Shown here piece by piece: positions 1-11,700 of a stretch of DNA of 64,000 nucleotides. The stretch is from Uloborus plumipes (taxonomy: Eukaryota; Arthropoda; Arachnida; Araneae; Uloboridae). Within the stretch, counting starts at the first letter, position 1. The number at the start of each line of letters is the position of its first letter. The DNA is taken from NCBI GenBank assembly GCA_038373865.1, contig JAXGGA010002026.1, forward strand, positions 1 through 64,000, written 5' to 3'. The notes under the pieces are model-generated. The model was not told where the DNA came from and made no database searches. It worked only from the letters and a program-made list of their open reading frames with translations. The position numbers were made by a program, and so were the translations under genes.

Positions 1-13
1 TACGTATTATATT

Positions 14-275
14 TTCTCGCTTGCTCCAGTCAAAATCATTGACGAATCTTCCGTTTCCTTTTTCCCTTATCCAATGATATTTCCGAGCTAAAGAGCATAA
101 AGCCCAAGCAAACGTAAATAAATAAATTAAATTTTCAACAAACAAAAATGAATACCTATATTTGGACAAACACCATTATTTATATTATTTTCTTGAATAA
201 AAAGTAGGTAATTTTATGAGCGTTTTCTTGAAACTAACTAGATCGTTAATGGGTTAATATTTTTCTGCGCCTCGT
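14..275 (+). repeat. Left copy of a ~265-bp direct duplication
   Basis: This segment matches 779-1040 in order and orientation. Both start with ttctcgcttg, pass through a shared cttccgt block and a gatatt-ccg block, and end with ttttcttgaaa followed by taat.tttttctgcg. The copies differ by many substitutions, and the right copy has a poly-G tract where the left has taatgggt. It is an old local duplication or two insertions of one repeat. No coding sense was seen. Confidence 0.65.
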
Positions 276-778
276 ATGTGAAAGAAATTAACTTCGTGGG
301 CTTCAAGGGAGGATATAGAAACTATTCAAGTTAGGGGCGATTGATTTTTGAAACTTACTTTTTACTATATATATATATATTGTTTAGCAAATATTGATCA
401 GAAAGATTTTGGACTTCAATTCCGAAACATTTCTCCTGGGGGAGAGAACCAGGAAATCATCAAAACTCGTCCGAAATTGCGTTTATTGAACTTCAATATC
501 GAAATATTACCAGTGGAAAGTCCCTCAAGGGAGAGGCGATTGCCCCATCGCCCGCCCCTCCCTTGTATCCGCCCTTGGTGGGCTTCACCAATTCCTCTTT
601 TAATTGTATATGTAATTAGTTTATACTGGAAATGGAGTTGGAGGAATGAACTGCAGATTGCGGCTTAGGCAGTTATGAAGTCCTTTTGTTTATTCTAATG
701 AATGTGACTGAATAAACTCAGAGGAAAATAGGAATGGTGCTTGAGAAATTAAAATTATTTCAATAGATTTCTTTTTAA
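276..778. other. Spacer between the duplicated segments, no gene
   Basis: The stretch has a (TA)n run near 367 and a C-rich block near 535-583 that ends in tatccgcccttg. A similar end (gatccgcccttgag) occurs near 60380, so this is probably the edge of a decayed repeat. The open frame across it has no recognisable protein sense. Confidence 0.4.
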
Positions 779-1040
779 CTTCTCGCTTGCCCCAGACCAA
801 ATCATGGGCTAAACTTCCGTCTCCTATTTCTCTTAACCCGTGATATTCCCGGGCTAGAGCGGAAAAAGTTTTAACGAAACATAATTCTAAAAATGAAAAT
901 GAATACGTATATTGTATACATATACAAACCTTTTTAGATATGTAATTTTCTTGAGTAAAAAAATAAGCTCTTTTTTGAGTGTTTTCTTGAAAATAATAAG
1001 ATAGTTGGGGGGGGGGGGGGTAATGTTTTTCTGCGTCTTC
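779..1040 (+). repeat. Right copy of a ~265-bp direct duplication
   Basis: This is the partner of 14-275, about 765 bases downstream in the same orientation. A homopolymer of G near 1008-1020 interrupts it. Confidence 0.65.
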
Positions 1041-2586
1041 TGTATAAAAACGCTTTAGTGCAGTTTCTGCTTCAGTTCACATATTTTAAACTGCTCATTT
1101 TAAGCGAAACAAGTCAATAATGGCGCTGATGCTCTCATAACTGAAACAGATTTTGAAAAGTTATCAGAAATACAACTGTTGTTGTAGCTGGAAATGTTGA
1201 TTTGGTAATAATAATGACTGCATTAACTCTCACTGAAAGAGTTATTTCCTTTTTAAAACCTAGCAAAGTTGTAATAGCAGCAAAAATGTGCTCAACTCAA
1301 AATATATTTTTGTGCCAAAATTTTAAGCTTATATTTTACTTTATATTCTACAACTGAATGCGACAAAGCTTGCATACAATAACTGGATGTTCTACACCTA
1401 ATATATATAGAAAGAATTATTGTATTCGCATGAAAACTTTTGAACTTCGAAGTTTAATGTGTGTTGAATAGCTGAAACAGTTTTGACAATTTCCAGATTA
1501 TGATTGCCTGTGTTTTGGTGTACAACATTTTTGTGGCTATGCGTACTTAGGACTTCAATTTCATAAAACTTCTTGTAGAGCGCCTCCACCGTAACCTCAG
1601 AAAAACGCCCTCTTCAGTCATTAAAAGTTGTCTAAAATTTACTTTGTCTATTCAATTATCCAATTTACTGTTATTTTAACTAAAATAAATGTTGCACGTT
1701 TTCCTATATCGCAGGAATCAGTTTCTTAATCCGCGAAAGAACAAACGTGCGACAGTGATTAGTTATTCATAAAATTTTTTACTTTCTCTCAAAATTTTGT
1801 TTATTTTCATCTACAAAGATTTCATATTGAATAATTAAGCCGGTAAATTTGCAATACACTTATTCTCCTCTGTTTCAGAAATCATTTTTTCAATGCTCAA
1901 AAAAATAACTGTATGAGAAAAAATCTAAAGTTTCATTTTTTCCCAAATAGTTCAGAATATTTTCATCGAGGAATAATTAATACATGAAATAGAATTACAT
2001 GGTAACAAAGCTGATACATTTACGTTCGGTTATGGCATCATTTTTGGTGGTTTTATCAAAATTGCTTATTTATTGCAGCATGATAACACATTTATTGCTT
2101 TTTAATCCACGCTTCCTGTGTTAATTAAAATTTTAATAAAATGTTTTCTTAGAAAAAAAATTTTCTATTTCGTTTTTTAAACACATTGCAAGTGTAAAAG
2201 TATACATTTTTATCAAAATCTTTCAGTTTTCTTTATTTTTGCAAACTTTATCATGCTTCATGCACCGAGCGTTTTGATACTTCAAAATTTTTATTTAAAT
2301 GCTCACAAACTTGAACCTTTTCTTCAGAGTAAGATAACAGATGTCGCCACGTAAGTTTCTTGAGCCATTTTTGATGTAGCCTGCGAGGATGCATTGCCGC
2401 CAGAACCCCGTAGGCTATGATAAAGTAGGAGAAAAACCTTGAGTTCGAAAAACAAAAGACTTTACACAGCCATGAATTTTTTTCGGTTATATAGGGGGCG
2501 GGGGGGGGGAGGAATTAGTTATTAAATTTTCTGTTAAATAGTTGCAAACAAACTGCCACACAGACTACTGAATTTGTCCTATTCCA
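1041..2586. other. AT-rich flank upstream of the gene
   Basis: No convincing exon, RNA gene or bounded repeat was found. If the downstream gene has untranslated or further coding 5' exons and a promoter nearby, they would lie here or beyond the window edge. I could not pick them out. Confidence 0.35.
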
Positions 2587-2606
2587 TTTTTTTTCTTAAT
2601 CAACAG

Positions 2607-2779
2607 CATTTGGAACTTCTGGAACACAACTGGATTATTTTAAGGTACTGAAGATGATTATCAGGAACTTCAGAACTCGCAAAATTACATGGAGCCCATT
2701 TCCGAGATAACTAACTGTAGAGCTAAACGCTTCATGCTTAAAAATGTCAGCATCTTCTGTGAAACCGAAAATTCCTCAG
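2607..2779 (+). CDS. Exon 1: 5' UTR plus the first 12 codons
   Basis: A T-rich tract ends in the acceptor caacag at 2606, and the strong donor cag|gtaagt follows at 2780. All three frames are closed over the whole exon, so the coding part must begin inside it. The ATG at 2744 (aaaaATGtca) reads MSASSVKPKIPQ and ends exactly at the donor in phase 0, which fits exon 2. The upstream acceptor implies a further 5' untranslated exon outside the part I can define. Using instead a weaker donor at 2645 (aag|gtactg) gives an open internal exon ending in QLDYFK, also in phase 0. A longer isoform starting further upstream is therefore possible. Confidence 0.6.
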
Positions 2780-5700
2780 GTAAGTAAAAACACCTTCAAG
2801 TAAGAGTTATATTTCATGGAAGAGATCGCGGGAGTTCAGCTCCTGCAATTCTTTTCAACAATATGTAAACTTTTACGCGTCAGACGGAATTCAGACTGTT
2901 TTTGAATGAAAATAAGTTTAGAAGAATAAGACCTCCCACTTCATTTGACCTTAATCTGGAATGTTGAACTTAGCGTGGGTTCATACTATTTGATCAAAGA
3001 GGATAATTCACTAGTTGTTCATATGCTAGACCTTGATAGTATCTGGTTTTACATTTCAAATACGACCCGTATTGAGGTAGTTTTTATAAACTGACTAGTT
3101 AATTAACTGGCGGCACCCAGGTAGCTAAATTAATACTACAGTATTCAGAGAGAAATAAAAATTGAGTTAGAAGCATCACTGTCTTTTTTTTCAAGTACGA
3201 ACTTCAAACTCAGGCAGTAGTATTTTAATAGGATCAAAAGATTTTGCTTTGATAATATTCTAATTCATTTTTTACGTTGTAATTATTTTTTTATTAGCCT
3301 TGTCAATAATCTGAGGCAAATTCATCTGATCTTTTCCAAATTAATCAGTTGGAAAAAAAAAAATATTCCAAGTGTAAAAATTGGCTCTCAGGCTTTAGAA
3401 AACAGGCAGTGTAATCTTTCACGGGTTTTAACTTGATATAAATTTGTAAACGATGTAGAAATTCATCTATCTAGAGAAGAACATTTGTTTACTTTTATGA
3501 CTATAAATATAAATTTAGAACGCTTTGAAACTTTATATTTATTTCGAATTAAAAAAACTTATGTAAATTTCTTTAGCATCTAGTTCCATCTGTACCAAAT
3601 AGGCGAAGGTTTGACTTAAACCGTGGTTTTGCATCTAAATATATATACAAATAAATCCAAATAGACCTTCATTTATTTAGTTAGTGACTCCCAGACATGC
3701 TTCGAAATTCAATAAGTGGAGCCTTCAGCAAAAAGTTCAATGTCTGGATTTGCAAAACATTGACAAGTCTAATCTCTTTCCTAACAGATAACTCAGAAAC
3801 CGGGACCTTCAGCAGAAAGAATACTTGAGCAGGAGGGTCTAAGAAAAATGACTTTGCTGAAGCAACGTAAAGTTTCTGCGCAGTTGAAAGTAAGCTACTA
3901 TGTTTCGTATATTTCTCCTTATTTTGCATTATAGCTTGAGATGCGTTTTAGCCAGGCTCACAATATGAAGCAAGTTTATAGAGAACTGTTCTCTCACGGC
4001 TACCTTGTTGTGTGTTGAGCTCAGTGGCGCCCCGACCTTAAATTTTTGGGAGGAATGAATTTCTCAATTTGCCGAATGAAATTCCGAAATGTGCCGAATG
4101 ATAAAATACGAGCATACTGTTTAACATTTTTTCGCGAAGCCTCCGTCGCATCTGCGCACGCGCCAAGTCTCTTCAGACTGTCTCGAAATAGGGGGGAAAT
4201 GCAATGAGGAAGTAGCAAGCGAGCAAAAACGGAAGGCATCGGGAAGTGCGCATCCTAAACTTACAAGAGACGCATCCTCCCCTTTTTCAAATGGAAGCAT
4301 TCGTGGCTGCCAGGCGCACAAAACGCAAACAGACAGCACACACATACCTTAAACCGTTACTTTATGCGTAAAGATAATAGGTACCACTAAAAATAAGAAA
4401 AACGAGCATTTTCAATCTTTTCTTTAGATGATTGAAAATTTTTTGAACTTTGATAAATAACAATGGGGGCAGTAGCAAATACATAGACTTTGGTGCACCC
4501 CCCACCCTCCGCGCAAGGTTTGTTCATGTGCCTATGAATGTGCCGAATCGTCTGCCCGAATTTTCCGAATGAGGAAAATTTTTGGGAGGTCATGGTGACC
4601 TCTCTTCAAGGCAATCCTGGAGCTTTTTGCACTTCTGAAGAAGCTCCATTGTAGCCTTAAAATAGCTATTCACTGTATTTTAGTGATAAAATTTGCGGAA
4701 CAGGACATATCCGCCGCAAATTTTATCGCGCACTTTCTCGCATGGGACATTTCCGCCGTGACTCCTATTCCGCACATGCCTTGCACAGGACAAATCCGCC
4801 GCGCCATTTTCAGGACTGGTTTAAAATTTTCTTTCTTGGCGACAAATCATCTTTTGGCGACAAGCAGCAAATCTAAAAAATAAACGCAGTGTAATCAATT
4901 TAAACTTTCGGGATTGATAACACGTGATCACTAAATTTCCAATCAGCTTTTGAGTATTGTATACAGTCGTTTTCTCTGAAAATTTTTTTGGTGTCCAGTT
5001 TAATTCGGTTACTTTTTGCTGAGTTATTACAGAGTGAAGTTGCTAGAGTGAAACACTACGATCGACAAATTTACTTCGAGATGGATATCCAACTCTTTTC
5101 CACCGGGAAAAGAAAAGACCAGCTTTTGGTGCCAGTCTTTTTTCCCAGTGTGGAAAAAGTGGGAAGGAGATTGTTCACCTTGCATTAAAAAAAAAAGAAG
5201 AAACTAATAAAGAAGTTGAGCATTATTTGCAGGATTTCAGGATAATAGGAAAATTAAAAGGGTCACCTAAAAAATAATTGTACGTTCCATGCTGCAAAAA
5301 TAAATAAATAAATAAATTTAAACTTCCCCAACTTTACTTCGCCAAATATTTCATTTTACTAGCTCAATCGGCGGATTTGTCCTGTCGCAAGGAAACGGTG
5401 CGGAAAGACGCGGCGGAAATGTCTCATGGGGGAAGGTGGAGATAAACTTTGCGGCGGAGATGTCCTACGCTGCGGCGGAAATGTCTCGTGCCCAAAATTT
5501 GGGCTTTAGTTGCGTTGGTTTTTCACTTTCATCATTTTTTAGCACAAAACTTGTTTGATAATTTTTCATTTCACCTTACTTTCCATTCAACTTCCCAGCT
5601 GGAAGTGATGCAGCGAGAATTGCAGCAGAAGCGTCGGACGGAGGCAGAGCGCCGTTTCTATCGCAAACAGCTTCGGGAGTTGTCGGGCGAGCTCCAGGAC

Positions 5701-8700
5701 TTGAGCCGATCGCTGGAACGAGGCTACGGCCTGTCCTCGTCCAATCCGAGCATCGCTGTTTCCCGCGAATCCTTGAACGATCCAATCCGGAAGCAGAGAG
5801 TCACGCATCAGGCCAGCACGCCGAACTGCCACTTCGACTATCCGCTGGGAGAATTGCGAGCTGTTGCATCCTTGTCATCACGTAAGTTACAAGGCCGTAG
5901 CCAGGATTTTTTTTCGGGGGGGGGGTTCGAAGTGAAGAAAGTTTGTTTGAAAAAAAATAATAAACAAGAGGTTACAATGCCTTATGACGCAATGGGAGCA
6001 TAGGCTGCTTGTACGGAGGGGGGGGGGGGGCAAGGGGACAGCTGCTCCCCTTCACTTCCAAAAGTAAAGGGGCCCTGCCCTTCACTTTTTAGAGCGAAAA
6101 ATTAACGGTCGGTTATTTACTGGGTGGATTGATTTATTTCATGAAAATTAAAAACTGAAAATACCACAAAAATGTTTTTTTTTTTTCTCATCTTATTTCA
6201 CAAGAAAGGAACTTTGAATTGCAAAGGGGATATCTACAGTAAAATCCATCCTGCTTTTGAGACTGTATTAAAGTTTTTGAGGTCATTTGTTAAAATCCAA
6301 TAATATAACCAAATTTTACAAAAAACAGCTTTAGGGTGCCGCCCTAAGCTCCTCACAAACTTCTTTTGATCAACACGTTAATCAATGGGCTGTTGGGGAG
6401 AAGGAAAGGAGTCTTTCTCCTCTCCTGCATTATTTTTCAAATAAAGATATCAGACAGTGGCGTATATAGGTTTTTATTTCGGAGGGGGCCCATATAATCA
6501 AGTTTAGCCCCCCCCCCCCCAACTTTCTTTTTTTTTTCGCTATTACTGTAAGACAGGTAGAAATTTTCAAATTGAATTAAAATATTAACTTTTGGAAAAG
6601 ATAGAAAATTACAAAGTTTTAGATTCCCTCCAAAACTTTTCTTAAAATTGAAATTATTTATGCTACCTTTAATGACGTTGGAGGATCAAGACTCCCCTGG
6701 AAAACTTACGGAAACTTAAATTCTAAAAACCAATTTCAGGCTATCTTTAGTGACGTTAAAGGAATAGAGAAGACTCGGGGCATCTCTCCTGAAATATTTT
6801 AACATGGAAGCACAACTCAGGATATATTTCTTCATGATAGAATAAAAGAAAAGAAGATGAGTTTTTTTTTTTTTTTTGAACTGAAGTCTCATTTAAGTTA
6901 TCTTTGGGAAGTAAAAGTTCAAAGACCCTCCCCTGAAAGATTTTCGATACATAGATGCGCAATTTCGCGTTCTCTTTGGAGACGCTAAGAGACAAAAAAT
7001 GGTTAGGGATCTCCCTCCGAAAATTTTCAAAATTGAAACCTTAAGCCATCTTTACTTTAGACCATCTTTGGTAGTAACGTTAGCAAGGACTCTCTCCCGA
7101 AATGTTTCAAAATTAATGTTTTAAAAACATTTTTATTTAGGTTATCTTTAATACCGTCAAGAGAAGAGGCAGGATTCGAGCGCTGTGCCCCGAAATTTTG
7201 CGGCATTGAAGCTTCAAGAATGCAATTTTAAGCTCTATTTTTGAAACTGAAGGTTTATAATTTTACTTTTAGCAGAGGTGCCCATTACCCCCAGGAGCAA
7301 AAACTTATCATCCAAGAGTTCCACGAAGATCCCTCTTAAAACGAGAGCCACACGTGAAAAAAAAAAGAAAACAAAAACTTTTAAAAACTCCCCTTAAAAA
7401 TAATTCAAAAACGCCGCTTACGCCATGATTCTTGATAGGAACAACTGCTTTTAGGCTTTGTCTGACAACATTTAGGATAATAAAAGGATTTAGGGACTCG
7501 TCTGGAAATTTTTGGGGATAGAAACTGTAATTCGGGAGCTCTCTCTTTTCTAAAAACACATTTTAGAGCTAAAGCCTATAGAAAAGTAAGGGGGATATCA
7601 ACTACCGTTAACTGTTTGAATTTTAAATCTCTAAAATGCCATTTGAGGCAATGTTTGACCAAGGTATTGAAGAAGAAGGTGGAAAAGAACTCTCTTCCGA
7701 AAATTTTTGGGCATTGAAGTCTTGAAACTGCAATTAAATTACACGTTGTAAAAGCGAAATTTTAAGATATCATTGGACTCTTTAAGGGGGGTCATGAGCC
7801 TTCTTTGAATTCATGCTTGGCGGATATACGGCCTCGACTTCCTACCCTAAACCCGCACTGAGAAGGCACTCTATTCTTTAATTTCACCACTGGTATAGAG
7901 ATTGAAAATTACGTGCCCCTTCTAGCTCGGCCGGCTTGGACTTCTACCTCTTTTCGATTTTTTTGTTTTGTTCAGCTGAAAGTTTGGAAATTATTTGTGC
8001 AAAAACAAAAACCGAAAATGATTGCACTCTATTTTAAATTTCTTGCCGGGGAGGAATGATTACACTTTATTTTAAAATTATTGAGTGTAGCATTATTTTA
8101 AAGACTCTTATTTCCTGACTGACTAGAAAAAAAAGGGGGAATGAGAAGAAAGAGAGAAACGTAATTTGCTGACTAATAATCTACATGTGCTAAATATTTT
8201 TTCATTTAAAGATTTCTATTCAAAATGATTAGGATTTTTTCTGTGCGTTTTCTAATTGAAATATCTTCATTTTCCCAAGACACATTCTTTTTTCTCTTGA
8301 GTAAAGCGCAAGGGCTCCCTGACCCTCTTGGGTTGCACCACTGCCTGGTGCCAGCTAACGAATTATTATTAGCCATAATTATTTACAGTGAACTCTCACT
8401 TATACGCCGCCTCATTTATGTGCCTTTTTCACTTATACGACGATTTTGAATAGTCCCAGCACATTCCGTAGCAAAATAATGATAGTATCGTTCGTTTATG
8501 CGTCTCTCTAAAAATACATATTTCACTTATGCGCCGAAGTTTCCCTAAAATGTGTTAAAATGTATTTATTTTCTTTAAAAAATAAGCATTTTTCTTTACT
8601 TTCCTCTTTAATCTTTCGCCTTTATTGCTCACGGAAGGCATTTTTTTCCGCATGAACTAGAGTTCGGAGAGGGACAATTATCTATTATGCATCGTTTTAA

Positions 8701-11700
8701 AGGGAGCAGTTTGTAATTAGGTATGCTACAACTTGTTTTCTCTTAACATTATAGTTACGTTACAGTAATTGCAAAACTGTAGTAATATGTCCCTTTTCTA
8801 TAGAAACATTCTTTTTCACTCTCTCATTGGAACCTATGTTGAGTTTTAGTCCTTTAAATAGGCTTGTTCACTGATACGTCTCTCTCACTTTATGCGCCTT
8901 TTTCTGTTGGTCTCTAGGGCAGGCGCATAAGTGAGAGTTGACTGTATTTATTTATGTATTTCAAGCTAAAAGTATGTAAATAATTTTAGAGTAAACTAAA
9001 ACCGAATAATAATAACTACCTTTATTTAAAAAAAAATCCGATTTTTTTTGTGGGGGGGGGGGGAGGTATAGGAGGGAAAGACCCTCTGGGGCCTTCCCTT
9101 ATATACACCTTTGAAAACAAGAGAGTGGACTTTTTTCTTAAGGTTTTTTTTTTTTTTTTTTTTGAGCAAACACGAACCGAACACCTACTTTTGAAAAAAT
9201 CTTTCTCGATTTCGGGGGGAGGGGCCGGGCCCCATCGCCCCCAACCCCCCTTTAAATACGCCCTCGATATCAGAATTTATGACGACATCATGTTTGAAAA
9301 ATTGAAGAAAAAATAATTAAAGAATTTCAAAGCTTTGTTCTTTTTTTTTTTGGAAGTTTAATCCACGAAAAACTCCTTTGGCGAAATGGTGAGCAGAACT
9401 ATTCAAGTTTATTCAAATGATTTTTTTTTTATTATTTATTATTCTAATTTTTCTTTGGATCATCAAAAACCAACCGTCCATTGAGAGGGGGGGGGCTCTG
9501 ACCATCAAACCTTGAAATCTTCTTTTTTTTTTTTTTTTAGTTGAATACTTTTTAAAAATTTTTGAGGTTTGAAAATTTCGGGGGGGGGGGGTTCTGACCC
9601 CCTGACCCCCCCCCCGCTGGCTACGGCCTTGGTAAGTTACAGGGGGGTTCAAAAATGACCATCATATTTGAAAAATCAATTAAAACTAAATGGACAGCGA
9701 TGGAAACAAGCGCGTACCCATAGGGGGGGGGGGGCATGCTCCCTCCCTTAAGCGACCAAATATAGCATAAAACTGCATTTTTCAGGTCTAATCTTACGAA
9801 AAAAATTGCCCAACACCCCTATTTTCACTCGAGAATTGCCCTTTGACCCACCCCCTTTTCAAAAATGAGACCCCTCTTCTCCTTCACCACAAGCTGAAAA
9901 TGTACCGTTTGTTGCAATATGCTTGGGAAAACAGTCAGGCAGACATACTTTCGAAATTAGTTACAATGTTTCAAAGCAGATGGCGTTGCAGGTGGTTTAA
10001 AATGAAAAGAAGAAAGTGCAGTCTGTGAGTTTAATAGTCTGTAAGCCCAACACGTACAGGAAGGGTGGAGAATGGCATCCTTATTCGCCAGACATGAACC
10101 CATTTGACTTCTTTCTGTGGGACCACTTAAAAGACCAGCTGCACCCCACAATCCAGAATGGAGCAGTGCATCTTCTCTGCATGTAAAATCATCCCGCCTG
10201 AGAAGTTTACACTGATTTCTAATGCCATGTTATAACTGCGCATGGTGGAAATGTAGAAAAAATCGTAGTTTTGATTTTTCAAACTGCAGCGCCGTCTGTT
10301 GTGAAAAATTGAAACAAATTTCAAAATGCCTGTAAATTACCGTTGTCCCAAGCATATTGAAACAAATGGTGTATTTCTGTCGCTTCCCGTTTAGATTGTA
10401 TTGTTTTTTTTCAAATATACCGGTCATTTTAGGAGCATCATATGAATTTCACATATTAGATTATATCCCAGTAGAATCTCACTTTTCACTGGTCCTAATG
10501 TATAAAGCCGTAAATTCTCCACTAGCAACAGAAGATCAAAAACATCTCTCAACTTCTGTTTTAAAATTAACCCTTTGGATCCGGGCCTGTTTTTTAGAAA
10601 TTTTTCTTTCGACCCAGGTAGTACGACAGTTGAACCACAGATTTTTTTTCCATTGAAAAGAGAAGGTATAAACTGTCGTATCAGACGTATAAAACCTTGA
10701 AAAAATCCCCGGCTCCAAAGGGTTCGAGTGAAGATCTCAACATCGTCCTCTAAAAAAAATAGTTACGGTACAGCATGTGTACCGCTCGGCTTCTAAAGGT
10801 TAACCCTTTATGCACTGACGGTACTCAGACGTCCCGCTTTTATTAAATTAGTATTATGAATCCAAAATGGCTGTAATCATGCTGAAACTTTTAAGTACCA
10901 CTCTTTGTACTTTGCTGAAAGCCCAACAGATGGTACCTGCGATCGGAAACAGTTTTCTTGGGGTCCCTAAGGCATAGGGGTCTTTAGACCCCCAAAATTT
11001 TCAAAAAATTTTTACTTGATAAATATGTTTTTTGATGTATTTTCAACTAAAAAAAAACAAAAAAATATATAAAAAATCATTAATAACTTAATTCAGTACA
11101 TAAAGGGTGAAATGTCATTTGTGAACTATTATAATTTTTTTATTTAGGATCCATGGGGCTTACAAACTTCTGGCAAAAAGTTTTCCATGCTTACCAGGAC
11201 TATGGATAATGATAATAAAAAAAATAAATAAATAGCAATTGACAAAAGCATGTTTTTGACGCATAAATAATTTGCCCCTTAATAGTTGTTTTTGTTGGGA
11301 AATCTACTCAGAAATTTTGCAGCATGAGGAACAATACAACGGGTGATCATAAAGGTTATTGTTCCTCGAAAATCCGCCAAATGGCAATTCATACATTCCT
11401 TTAACCCATTAATGCCTGACATCCCATTAATGCCTGACATTTTTCCCCCAAAGATATTTTGTATACTGGTTACACGGCTACAGAACACACTTTGCAATGG
11501 TTATGTACTGCAATCTGTTAATAATGAATGGACACAATACTAAAGTAATAATTGAACACTATTATTTGGTTGAAATGTTCAGTTTTGGTAAATTCAAACA
11601 CCTTTTGGACCGTCCCTAAAAAGGGATGATAGGCATTAATGGGTTAAGATTCTACTGCACTGATCCGGGACGCCCCGAACTAAAATTTTTGAGAGGGGGA

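Larger units (their letters stand above)
2780..5598 (+). other. Intron 1
   Basis: A 2.8-kb intron with donor gtaagt and acceptor acttcccag. It carries an interrupted copy of the 'gggaggtcac' repeat (4027-4620) and a foldback-like element (4695-5500) that ends about 100 bases before exon 2. Between 2800 and 4020 only AT-rich sequence was seen. Confidence 0.6.
5891..9631. mobile_element. ~3.7-kb insertion with inverted ends and a 9-10 bp target duplication at the splice donor
   Basis: The left end reads aaggccgtagccagg and the right end is its complement, ctggctacggccttg. Directly outside them lie gtaagttaca at 5882-5891 and the same ten bases at 9632-9641, as expected for a target duplication of 9-10 bp. 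Both ends are followed inwards by poly-G/C runs. The interior is degenerate and contains other insertions, including the MITE at 8386-8944. No transposase was recognised. The duplication length would suit a Mutator-like element, but the class is unproven. Confidence 0.55.

Noticed and set aside
2607..2644. Calling the QLDYFK exon as the main gene model
   Set aside because: It needs the weak donor gtactg and unseen upstream coding exons, while ATG 2744 with donor gtaagt gives a self-contained gene. It is kept as an alternative isoform.
6455..8342. A hAT-like element with cagtggcg ... caccactg ends
   Set aside because: The end similarity is only about eight bases, the flanking octamers do not match, and the interior is a degenerate tandem repeat. 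The larger insertion with the duplicated donor explains the region better.
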